Source: Hyphomicrobiales bacterium
GTDB taxonomy: Bacteria; Pseudomonadota; Alphaproteobacteria; Rhizobiales; Aestuariivirgaceae
Length of the DNA stretch: 36,062 bases
Direction: 5' to 3'
NCBI GenBank assembly: GCA_025359265.1
Contig: JANYHB010000007.1
Location: forward strand, 1-36,062
Position 1 is the stretch's first letter; each line of letters begins with the position of its first letter. The position numbers and the translations under genes were made by a program. The notes beneath the pieces are model-generated. The model was not told where the DNA came from, searched no databases, and was given only the letters and a program-made list of their open reading frames with translations. Positions 1 to 7,601 of the stretch are shown in pieces.

Positions 1-1697
1 CGCAGCTTGATCACATCGCCGCTGGCCAATCTGGCGGTGGCGGCATCAATATCCAAATTGAAACTGTTGTCTCTCACATGGCCTTGCCCAGAAGCGTTCT
101 CAATGTCCGGCATCGACTTATAATAATGCGAAGTGAAATCCTTCAAGGAGAATCCGAAGTCAATCGAGCCGGCGGGGTTCAAGTGATTGGCCTGCGCCTC
201 AGCCAGCTGGTTTTCGGCAAAGTTGATTTGAAACGTGCCCTCAGGCACGATGCCAGACTTTACATTTTCAAAAATCCATTGGCGTGAGCGGGGTGCCACA
301 ATGGGTGGCCAAAGGGTTTTGAGCAAATCCAAATCAATATCGCGCAAACGCCCGGCCAGATGGATGGCTGGCGAGGCTTCGCCACCCGCAATGCTGCCGC
401 GCATGCGCAAGCCCTTGTTGCCTGAGAGCACAACAAAGTCATCAATATCCAACTGGGCCTTATCAACGCCCGTTTTACCGCTGAATTCAATGCGGTCGAT
501 CAATGCTGCGGTTTGTTGATCGCCTTTGGCGTTTTGATCGGCAGCCGCACTCTGCGTGGTTAATTTGATGGCAAGGGCATTCAACTGGCCATTGGGCAAA
601 CGCTGCGGTTGAATGCTGCCGCTCAGCGCCACGCTGTGGCCGCCCAGCTTCAGCGAAGAATTATCCAGATTGAAGCTCTCGGTATCGGGCGCATAGACCA
701 CGCGAAAAACCCCTTGGTCAACGGCAATGGGCTGGGCAAAATAGTCCGGCAGGGTGATGGCCCCCTGCGCTGCCTGAAATTCACCCGACGCAGAAAGCAA
801 CTTGCCGGAGTTTGCCAAGGCCATTTCCACATGGCCTGACAGCGGCGCCGTTACCATTGCGAATTTGGATAGGGCAAAAATTTTCCGCGCCGCCGTGGCA
901 GGAATAACGTTGTCCAATGTTGCGCTGATTTCAAATTTTTGCTCGGCGTGTTGATAGGTGGTTGAAACTTCGCCGTGCCATGGCTTGCCGTTGGTTGCCA
1001 CGTCACCGCGTGCCAAAATCACAAAACCATAAGGCTTTTTTTCATAGGTCAGATCAATCGAAGGCGCAAACCAGGTGGCGGCGTTGCCATCATCATAAAA
1101 ACGCAACTGTGCGTCGCTGATGCGAATTTCACGTAATGATGAAAGCGCATTATTATCGTTATTGCTATCCAGCAAATTCAGCAGGCCAGCACCGGTGGTT
1201 TCTTCTGCCGGGGCTCCCGGAGCAACTGAACTATCAGGGGCATTGTCAGCGGCCACCGTGCCGCTGGTATCTGTGGCAGCTGGCGCGGTGTTGAAACCCA
1301 ACACCACAGAGCCATCTGCATTGCGGCGCACCGAAATGGCCGGGCCAATCAAATCTAAATTGCGTGCATTCACCTTGCCCTGCAACAGGGCCCAAGGATC
1401 AAGGCTCAGGGCCGCTTGCGGCGCGCTGGCGATTAAATTATTTTTGGCATCGGAAACGACGATATTTTTAAAACTCACATGCGGGTTGTGGGTTTTCGGG
1501 TCGATCTCTAAAAATGCATCGCCCAGTTTGATGCGCAAATCAGGCATTTGCGCGGCCACGGATTGCTCGATACGGCTGCGCAAAAATTCAACCGACATTG
1601 GGCCTTGGGTCAGCCGCACATAAACCAATGCCGCCGCAATCACAAAAAGTGCCAGTGCCGCAATTCCTGCGAACAACACATATTTCAGCGCCGTCAT
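1..1697 (-). CDS. AsmA-like/DUF3971 inner-membrane protein (3' part cut by window edge)
   Basis: Read on the minus strand from an ATG at 1697, this frame stays open for 565 codons to the window edge, so the C-terminus is missing. The first ~30 residues form one membrane anchor (LFAGIAALALFVIAAALVYV). The rest is beta-rich and periplasmic in character. Around residues 445-480 it has the segment LWPPIVAPRSRQWIFENV, typical of DUF3971 (YhdP/AsmA-like) proteins. Family members are proposed bridge-like factors moving phospholipid to the outer membrane; that role comes from the family, not from this sequence. An in-frame TGA lies three codons upstream of the ATG, so the start cannot move far. A Ser/Ala/Pro/Asp-rich linker near residues 140-165 separates two domains. 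Confidence 0.82.
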   Translation of the reverse strand, partial: MTALKYVLFAGIAALALFVIAAALVYVRLTQGPMSVEFLRSRIEQSVAAQMPDLRIKLGDAFLEIDPKTHNPHVSFKNIVVSDAKNNLIASAPQAALSLDPWALLQGKVNARNLDLIGPAISVRRNADGSVVLGFNTAPAATDTSGTVAADNAPDSSVAPGAPAEETTGAGLLNLLDSNNDNNALSSLREIRISDAQLRFYDDGNAATWFAPSIDLTYEKKPYGFVILARGDVATNGKPWHGEVSTTYQHAEQKFEISATLDNVIPATAARKIFALSKFAMVTAPLSGHVEMALANSGKLLSASGEFQAAQGAITLPDYFAQPIAVDQGVFRVVYAPDTESFNLDNSSLKLGGHSVALSGSIQPQRLPNGQLNALAIKLTTQSAAADQNAKGDQQTAALIDRIEFSGKTGVDKAQLDIDDFVVLSGNKGLRMRGSIAGGEASPAIHLAGRLRDIDLDLLKTLWPPIVAPRSRQWIFENVKSGIVPEGTFQINFAENQLAEAQANHLNPAGSIDFGFSLKDFTSHYYKSMPDIENASGQGHVRDNSFNLDIDAATARLASGDVIKL

Positions 1698-1914
1698 TTT
1701 CAATCAGGCCAACCCTGTCGCCACCGCATCGCTTCGCCGTTCACCGCTCAAGAATCTTTGCCCTTGCTTGTCCCATTAATATAAGGCCAATCCAAGTGTT
1801 AAGGGCAACAAACTTAGGCGAAACCATGGCACGGTAACGACGGTTTGTTCATAATTGCACCATGACAAGCTGGCTAAAAGCGCCTAGTCTCGATTTGATG
1901 TGTAAGGACGTTTC

Positions 1915-2430
1915 ATGATTTTCAAACGCAACAAGCCTGCCCCACGCCAAGAAGTTGCGGCGATTGAGCCTGTTGCTGCTGATACCGCCGCAGAACCCTC
2001 TTTTATCGGGCGCGATACAACTGTTGAAGGTAACATCTCAACAGCCGGTGAAATCCACATTGAGGGCGAATTGCGTGGGTCGATTCGCGCCTATACCTGC
2101 CTGATTGATAGCGAAGGCCAGGTGAATGGCGGGGTTTCAGCACAATTTGTTGTGGTGCGCGGCCGCGTTCTGGGGCCAATTACGGCAACGCATGTCACCA
2201 TTCAAAAGGGTGCGCATGTGGAAGGCAACGTGGTGCATGAAGGGCTGAGTATCGAGCATGGCGCGTTCGTCATGGGATCAATCACCCAAAGCAATTTATC
2301 AGACAGTAACGCGCATTCATCAAGCTACAGTGCAAAATTTGGCAATGGTTACCTGCCGTCAAACACGAATAGTGAAAATCATTATGACGCGCCCTTGCCC
2401 GATATCACCCTGTTGAAGCAAACCAAATAA
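1915..2430 (+). CDS. bactofilin family cytoskeletal protein
   Basis: A 171-residue protein with the bactofilin (DUF583) core at about residues 30-125: a right-handed beta-helix with regularly spaced Gly and hydrophobic residues (FIGRDTTVEGNISTAGEIHIEGELRGS). Short polar tails flank it, as is usual for family members that polymerise without nucleotide. Bactofilins form membrane-associated filaments that localise cell-wall enzymes or shape the cell. A murein amidase, PBP1A and an AsmA-like gene lie close by, which fits an envelope role. The start is supported by AAGGA at 1904-1908, 6 nt before the ATG. It converges on prfB with only 12 nt between the stop codons. It probably acts at the cytoplasmic face of the membrane. 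Confidence 0.88.
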   Translation: MIFKRNKPAPRQEVAAIEPVAADTAAEPSFIGRDTTVEGNISTAGEIHIEGELRGSIRAYTCLIDSEGQVNGGVSAQFVVVRGRVLGPITATHVTIQKGAHVEGNVVHEGLSIEHGAFVMGSITQSNLSDSNAHSSSYSAKFGNGYLPSNTNSENHYDAPLPDITLLKQTK

Positions 2431-2442
2431 ACGGTATGCAGC

Positions 2443-3574
2443 CTAATCGATGTCTTCGATAGACTCTTCCGCGCCCCCGCGGATGCGGTGTGCCAATGAG
2501 GCTTGGATGAATTCTTCAATATCCCCATCCAACACTGCAGCGGTGTTGGAAGTGAAATGGCCAGTGCGCAAATCCTTTACCAGTTGATAGGGTTGCAACA
2601 CATATGAGCGGATTTGGTGTCCCCAGCCATTCTCGGTTTTTTTGGCATTGGCCGCATCCACCTTTTCCTGCTTCTTTTGCAATTCCAATTCATACAGGCG
2701 CGCCTTCAACATTTTCATGGCCGTGGCCTTGTTTTTGTGTTGGCTGCGTTCGGCTTGGCAAGCCACAATAATGCCTGTTGGCACATGGGTGATGCGAACG
2801 GCGGAATCCGTGGTGTTCACGTGTTGGCCGCCAGCCCCCGAAGCGCGGTAGGTATCAATCTTCAAATCGCTTTCAATAATTTCGATATTGATATTGTCAT
2901 CGATCACCGGATAAGCCCAAGCGGAGGCAAAAGAGGTGTGTCGCCTGGCGTTGGAATCATAGGGTGAAATGCGCACCAGGCGGTGCACGCCACTTTCGGT
3001 TTTCAATTTGCCGTAAGCATTGTGGCCCTTGATTTGCAGCGTGGCGCTTTTAATGCCGGCTTCTTCGCCATCATGCTGATCAAGCACCTCAACCTTGAAT
3101 TTTGATTGATTGGCCCAGCGCACATACATGCGCATTAACATGGATGCCCAGTCTTGGCTTTCGGTGCCGCCAGCACCGGCGTTGATCTGAATATAACTGT
3201 CATTGCCGTCAGCCTCACCCGAAAGCAAAGCGTCTTGTTCAACTAAAGTAATATCTTTCTTTAAAGCCGTGATGGATTTTTCAGCTTCGGCAACGATTGC
3301 GCCATCGTCCTCTGCCTCACCCATTGCGATGAGTTCAGCGCCATCCTGCAACGCTTGCTGAATTTTCAGAATGCCATTGATGCGGTTGTCAAGGTCTTGG
3401 CGTTTGCGCATCACCTCCTGGGCTTTTTGCGGATCACTCCAAATGGCTGAGTCTTCGGCTTTGGCGTTCAGCTCGGCCAGTTCGCGGATTGAGTGATCCC
3501 AGTCAAAGATGCCTCCTCAGCAGGCTTAATGACTGCTCGATCTCGGAAATGTCTTTAATGGTTTCGGCGCGCAT
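2443..3574 (-). CDS. prfB: peptide chain release factor 2, made by programmed +1 frameshift
   Basis: RF2 recognises UGA/UAA stop codons and triggers peptidyl-tRNA hydrolysis. The GGQ loop is present (SGAGGQHVN), as is the codon-recognition region in the form [13 protein letters not shown] (SPY where E. coli has SPF). The reading frame is in two parts. Codons 1-23 run from the ATG at 3574 to CTT at 3508-3506 and are followed by an in-frame TGA (3505-3503). Shifting +1 onto GAC (3504-3502) continues to the stop at 2443. An internal Shine-Dalgarno sequence AGGAGG (3517-3512) sits one codon before the CTT slip codon, exactly as in the classical autoregulatory site. The full product is 376 residues, normal for the family. 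Calling the start at the internal ATG (3414) would lose about 53 N-terminal residues. Confidence 0.95.
3502..3517 (-). promoter_or_regulatory. prfB: prfB programmed +1 frameshift signal
   Basis: Read on the minus strand the site is AGG AGG CAT CTT TGA C: a perfect internal Shine-Dalgarno hexamer, a 3-nt spacer, the slippery codon CTT, the UGA stop and a following C that weakens termination. When RF2 is scarce, slow decoding of UGA lets the ribosome slip to GAC and make more RF2. Both the upstream 23-codon frame and the downstream 353-codon frame encode recognisable RF2 sequence, so this is a functional recoding site and not a sequencing error. Confidence 0.93.
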
Positions 3575-3603
3575 GTGGAACTTTCAAATCAATTTATCGC
3601 CGC

Positions 3604-6099
3604 TCAATAAAGGCCATTGCCGCCACTCGTCAACCCGCCTTGGGTTTGCGCGGCGGGTGCCCCCTGTGGCACCAACACCACGCCAGCCCCTGCGGTTGAC
3701 GCCTTGGTTCCAGACCCTTGACCGATCACGGTGGCGTTGGCGGGTGGCTCATCACCGGGTTTGAAGGCTTCCAAGATCACGCCGTCGTTGCCATAAACCG
3801 CGCGCTTGCCGCTTTTCACCTCAATGGGAATAAGTTCAATGCCGCGCGGCACGCGAAAGGGAATGGCGGCCTTGTCACGCAGCGCCAGGCGCATGAAATC
3901 CGCCACCACGGGGGCTGCCAACTCGCCACCGGTGCGGCGCTTGCCCATGGGTTTTGGGGTATCAAAGCCAATGTAAACACCCACCACCAAATCAGGGGTG
4001 AAACCGATGAACCAGGCGTCTTTTTCATCGTTGGAGGTGCCGGTTTTGCCAGCCACGGGCTTGCCCACGATTTGCACTTTCTTGCCGGTGCCGCGCTCAA
4101 CCACCCCCTCCATCATCGAGGTGATTTGATAGGCCGTATAAGGGTTCATCACCTGCTCGCGGTTGTCAATGAGGTCAGGCTCTGGCATTCCCGGTGTATA
4201 AGCATCAGCCTTGCAGGCCGAACAATCGCGCATGTCATGCCGAAACACCGTGTGGCCGAAACGGTCTTGAATGCGGTCAATCAAAGTTGCGTCAACCTTT
4301 TTGCCACCATTGGCAATGTCGGCATAAGCCGTGGTCATTTTCAGCAAGGTCGTTTCACCGGCCCCCAAAGCAAAGGCCAGTTCAAGGGGCATGTGATCAT
4401 AAATGCCCAGCCGCTGGGCCAAATCTGCCACTTTGGTTATGCCCATGGCATCAGCCAAGCGCACGGTCATGGTGTTGCGCGATTGTTCAATGCCGCGCCG
4501 CAAGGTGGAGGGGCCGAAAAAATCCTTCTCGTAATTTTTTGGTTTCCACACTTCGCCGTTTTGCAGCTTGATTTCAACCGGTGCATCCAGCACCACCGAG
4601 GCCGGGGAATAGCCATTGTCTAAAGCTGCGGCATAAACCACGGGCTTGAATGAAGAACCCGGCTGGCGCTCGGCCTGCACCGCGCGGTTGAATTGGCTTT
4701 GCCCGTAAGAAAAGCCACCCACCATGGCCAACACGCGGCCGGTGTGCGGGTCCATCGCGACAAGTGCGCCCTGCACTTCGGGAATTTGCACCAAATGAAA
4801 TTCGTCTTTGTTGCCCGAGGGTGCCACATAAACAATGTCGCCCACCTGCAAAATCTCTCCGGCCTTTTTAATTTCGGGTCCCAGCTTTTCACCATCCAGA
4901 TATTTGCGCGCCCATTGCATCAAGGCCAGTGGAATAAGCCCTTGGTCGCGGTCTTTGGCGCGGCTGCCATCTTTCAAAATTCCAGGCTGCAGGCCAATGG
5001 TTGCGTTCGCGTCAGTCACCTGCAAAACCACTGCTACGCGCCACGGTGCCTGGTCTGGCGGCACATGATATTTTTCCAATACTTTGGCCCAATCGCCGGT
5101 TACATCAGCCACATGGTCATGGGGTCCGCGCCAGCCGCGTTTACGGTCAAAGCCAATCAGGCCACGCGCCACGGCTTGCCTGGCAAAAATTTGTAGCTTG
5201 GGGTCAAGCGTCGTGCGCACCGAATAGCCGCCCGTATCAAGTTGGTCTTTGCCATATTTCACAATCAACTCGCGGCGCGCTTCTTCGGCAAAAGATTCGG
5301 CTGAAAACAGTTGCGCCCCAAAGGGCCGCGGATTCACTTTAAGGGGCTTGGCGCTGGCCTCCTTCAAATCATCGGCAGAAATATAACCGTTCAATTGCAT
5401 CTGTTCCAACACATAGTTGCGGCGCGCGATGGCTTTGTCATAATTGGTAAAGGGGTTGTAGTTGTTGGGCGCTTTCGGCAAAGCCGCAAGATAGGCCACC
5501 TCCTCATTGGTTAACTGATCCAACGGTTTTCCAAAATAGTTCAAAGCTGCGGCGGCAACTCCATAAGAGTGAAAGCCCAGATTGATGTAGTTCAGATAAA
5601 GCTCCATAATCTGGTCTTTGCTGAAACTCGCCTCAATGCGCTGCACGATAAGGGCTTCACGCAATTTGCGGGTGATAGATTTTTCATCGCCCAGCAAAAA
5701 ATTCTTGGCCACTTGTTGGGTAATTGTGGAAGCACCAATCACTTGGCCGTGGCCCGTCAACTTCACTTGCACAAAGCGCAAGCCGGCTTTGGCTATGCCG
5801 TGCCAATCCAGACCTGCATGGGTGTAAAAATTTTTGTCCTCGGCGGAAACGTAAGCATTCACCACGCGTTTGGGGATCAAATTGATGGGCACAAACAAGC
5901 GCCGCTCGGTGGCATATTCAGCCAGCAGTGAACCATCAGCGGCGTGCATGCGCGTCATCACGGGCGGCTCCCATGAAGCCAGCTGCTTGTAATCGGGCAA
6001 GTCTTTCGATACGTCCAAAATCACATAAACCGCAGCGGCCGCCATGCCCAGCGTGATCATGAAAATGAGGCCAAACAACCAAGCAAAAAAACGGAACAT
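3604..6099 (-). CDS. mrcA: penicillin-binding protein 1A, bifunctional transglycosylase/transpeptidase
   Basis: An 831-residue class A PBP that polymerises glycan strands and cross-links peptides in the periplasm. Residues ~5-28 form the single membrane anchor. The GT51 transglycosylase domain follows, with SAEDKNFYTHAGLD holding the catalytic Glu at 87, and STITQQVAKN. The transpeptidase domain has the nucleophile motif SSFK (Ser482, Lys485), an SRN motif and KTGTS (Lys685). An OB-like insert lies between the domains. The C-terminus is Gly/Ala/Gln-rich and probably disordered. Length and domain order match PBP1A. It lies 29 nt upstream of prfB on the same strand and downstream of the amidase gene, both on the minus strand, suggesting a cell-wall cluster. 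Confidence 0.95.
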   Translation of the reverse strand: MFRFFAWLFGLIFMITLGMAAAAVYVILDVSKDLPDYKQLASWEPPVMTRMHAADGSLLAEYATERRLFVPINLIPKRVVNAYVSAEDKNFYTHAGLDWHGIAKAGLRFVQVKLTGHGQVIGASTITQQVAKNFLLGDEKSITRKLREALIVQRIEASFSKDQIMELYLNYINLGFHSYGVAAAALNYFGKPLDQLTNEEVAYLAALPKAPNNYNPFTNYDKAIARRNYVLEQMQLNGYISADDLKEASAKPLKVNPRPFGAQLFSAESFAEEARRELIVKYGKDQLDTGGYSVRTTLDPKLQIFARQAVARGLIGFDRKRGWRGPHDHVADVTGDWAKVLEKYHVPPDQAPWRVAVVLQVTDANATIGLQPGILKDGSRAKDRDQGLIPLALMQWARKYLDGEKLGPEIKKAGEILQVGDIVYVAPSGNKDEFHLVQIPEVQGALVAMDPHTGRVLAMVGGFSYGQSQFNRAVQAERQPGSSFKPVVYAAALDNGYSPASVVLDAPVEIKLQNGEVWKPKNYEKDFFGPSTLRRGIEQSRNTMTVRLADAMGITKVADLAQRLGIYDHMPLELAFALGAGETTLLKMTTAYADIANGGKKVDATLIDRIQDRFGHTVFRHDMRDCSACKADAYTPGMPEPDLIDNREQVMNPYTAYQITSMMEGVVERGTGKKVQIVGKPVAGKTGTSNDEKDAWFIGFTPDLVVGVYIGFDTPKPMGKRRTGGELAAPVVADFMRLALRDKAAIPFRVPRGIELIPIEVKSGKRAVYGNDGVILEAFKPGDEPPANATVIGQGSGTKASTAGAGVVLVPQGAPAAQTQGGLTSGGNGLY

Positions 6100-6121
6100 G
6101 CAACCCTTGTGATATTGGTTA

Positions 6122-6152
6122 AATCATGAAAGCGGCTTGAGCTAGCATGATT
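6122..6152. repeat. inverted repeat upstream of mrcA
   Basis: Perfect 7-bp arms AATCATG (6122-6128) and CATGATT (6146-6152) are separated by 17 nt and lie 23-53 bp upstream of the mrcA start codon. The position fits an operator or promoter-associated dyad. No regulator is recognised for it. Confidence 0.4.
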
Positions 6153-6220
6153 CAGTGTGCTTCAAAACGAATTTGAACACGCATTTTTTAGGCCTGAATT
6201 GTGGCGAAGGCGTGGGCGGC

Positions 6221-7111
6221 TTATTGCTTCGCGGCCGTGGCCACCGTTACAAAATGTTGTTCGACTGCGCGCGTCAGAGCTGTCGCCATAGCGTCGCGCC
6301 AGGTTTTTGAAAGCAGCTTGGCCTTGTCAGCGCTGTTCGAAAGATAGCCAAGCTCAACCAAAACCGAAGGCACCTCAGGCGCTTTCAACACAACAAAGGC
6401 TGCCGACCGCATGGGCTTGCTGGTCAATCCCGTTATGGGCGCAATCTCATTCACCACTTGTTTGGCAAACATCAACGCCTGCGATTTGGATTCGCGCTGC
6501 GCCAGGTTGATCAGCATATTGGCCACCTCGGCTTTTTGATGGCCCAGGTCCATGCCCGAAATAATATCGGCGCGATTTTCTTTTTGCGCCAGGGCTTCGG
6601 CTTCCGCATCAGAGGCTTTTTCAGATACGGTATAAATGGTTGTGCCACGCACCGATGGATCATCCAATTTGTCAGCATGAATTGCGATGAGCAGATCAGC
6701 CTTGATCTCGCGGGCCATTCTGGCGCGATTTTGCAACGGAATGAATGTGTCATCGTCGCGTGTCATCACCACGGCAAACTGTCCCGTCATCTCAAGTTTC
6801 TGTTTCAACGCTAAGCCAAAGGCAAGCACCACATCTTTCTCGCGCACCCGGTCAGCACTTGAGGCACCAGGGTCAATGCCGCCATGCCCCGGGTCAATCG
6901 CAATGGTGAACTTTGGCTTCACAACCTCGGCATCTGTTGCAATGGGTGCAATGGAACTGGTTTGCGGATTGCCATCCGGTGAAATTATCAGCGGAGCAGC
7001 TAAGCCACTGTGGTGCCTGCGCACAGGCTTGGCCACAGCTGGTGCGAAGGCCGTGGAAAAGACGCTAAGAGTCATTAAAAGACATGAAATTTGAAGCAGA
7101 AAACGGAGCAC
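6221..7111 (-). CDS. N-acetylmuramoyl-L-alanine amidase, exported
   Basis: Zinc amidase of the Amidase_3 family, which cuts the bond between muramic acid and the stem peptide and so helps separate daughter cells. Visible motifs are AIDPGHGGIDPGA (zinc His), EKDVVL (zinc Glu), LLIAIHADK (zinc His) and VPSVLVELGYLSN (catalytic Glu). I place the start at the GTG at 7111, which has AAGG 7 nt upstream and begins directly with a signal peptide (LRFLLQISCLLMTLSVFSTA, cleavage near AVA). An ATG at 7279 in the same frame would put 56 unusual residues before the signal sequence. It lacks an obvious AMIN domain, so it may be localised by other means. It is divergent from rne. Confidence 0.88.
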   Translation of the reverse strand: MLRFLLQISCLLMTLSVFSTAFAPAVAKPVRRHHSGLAAPLIISPDGNPQTSSIAPIATDAEVVKPKFTIAIDPGHGGIDPGASSADRVREKDVVLAFGLALKQKLEMTGQFAVVMTRDDDTFIPLQNRARMAREIKADLLIAIHADKLDDPSVRGTTIYTVSEKASDAEAEALAQKENRADIISGMDLGHQKAEVANMLINLAQRESKSQALMFAKQVVNEIAPITGLTSKPMRSAAFVVLKAPEVPSVLVELGYLSNSADKAKLLSKTWRDAMATALTRAVEQHFVTVATAAKQ

Positions 7112-7601
7112 ACGGAAGCCTTTTGAATGGTCCGAAACTAGCCAAACTTGGTTAAGCGTTGGTTGCCGGTGGCGCAGGGCCGCCCCCATGTAAAGCGCAC
7201 CTTGCATTGCCCGCGCATAAACACTAAGTAGCAATAGTCCTTTGGAAGACTCAACATCTGCTTGTGTTTTCAAAGGCATCAGTTTCGCGCCAAGCTTGCC
7301 TTCGAGAGTTGTTTTGCTGGCTTCGGTTGCGTTTTAACCGGCCTATTTGGGCCAATATCTGGCTGTGCCAGTTTATTTAACCGCTCCATTTGGAGCAAAG
7401 GTCAACTTCGACGTGTGCCAGGCTGTCGCGCCAATAATGATCCATCCCCTCGGTTTTCCGGGGGCTGGCGTTGGCGTTGAAATACAAATGCCCCGCGGCC
7501 CGCGTCCATTTTCGCCGCTTGTAAAGGTTTTTCAAGTTTTCCAGTCTCGAAGGGAAAATCTATGACAAAACAATTGGATAGCGGCCCAAGGAATGATTAT
7601 T
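7112..7601 (+). other. divergent amidase/rne intergenic region with rne leader hairpins
   Basis: About 490 bp without a convincing gene. Three short perfect or near-perfect hairpins lie upstream of rne: CTGGC/GCCAG (7359-7371), GCTCCA/TGGAGC (7383-7396, 2-nt loop) and a 7-bp G+C-rich stem with a TTTT loop (7447-7464). In enterobacteria the rne 5' leader is folded and lets RNase E control its own mRNA. The hairpins here would fit a similar leader, but no homology to that element is visible. No strong promoter could be assigned. Confidence 0.4.

Noticed and set aside
6155-6190. Hairpin followed by six T on the plus strand between mrcA and the amidase gene
   Set aside because: It looks like a plus-strand terminator, but both neighbouring genes are on the minus strand, so no transcript is known for it to end.
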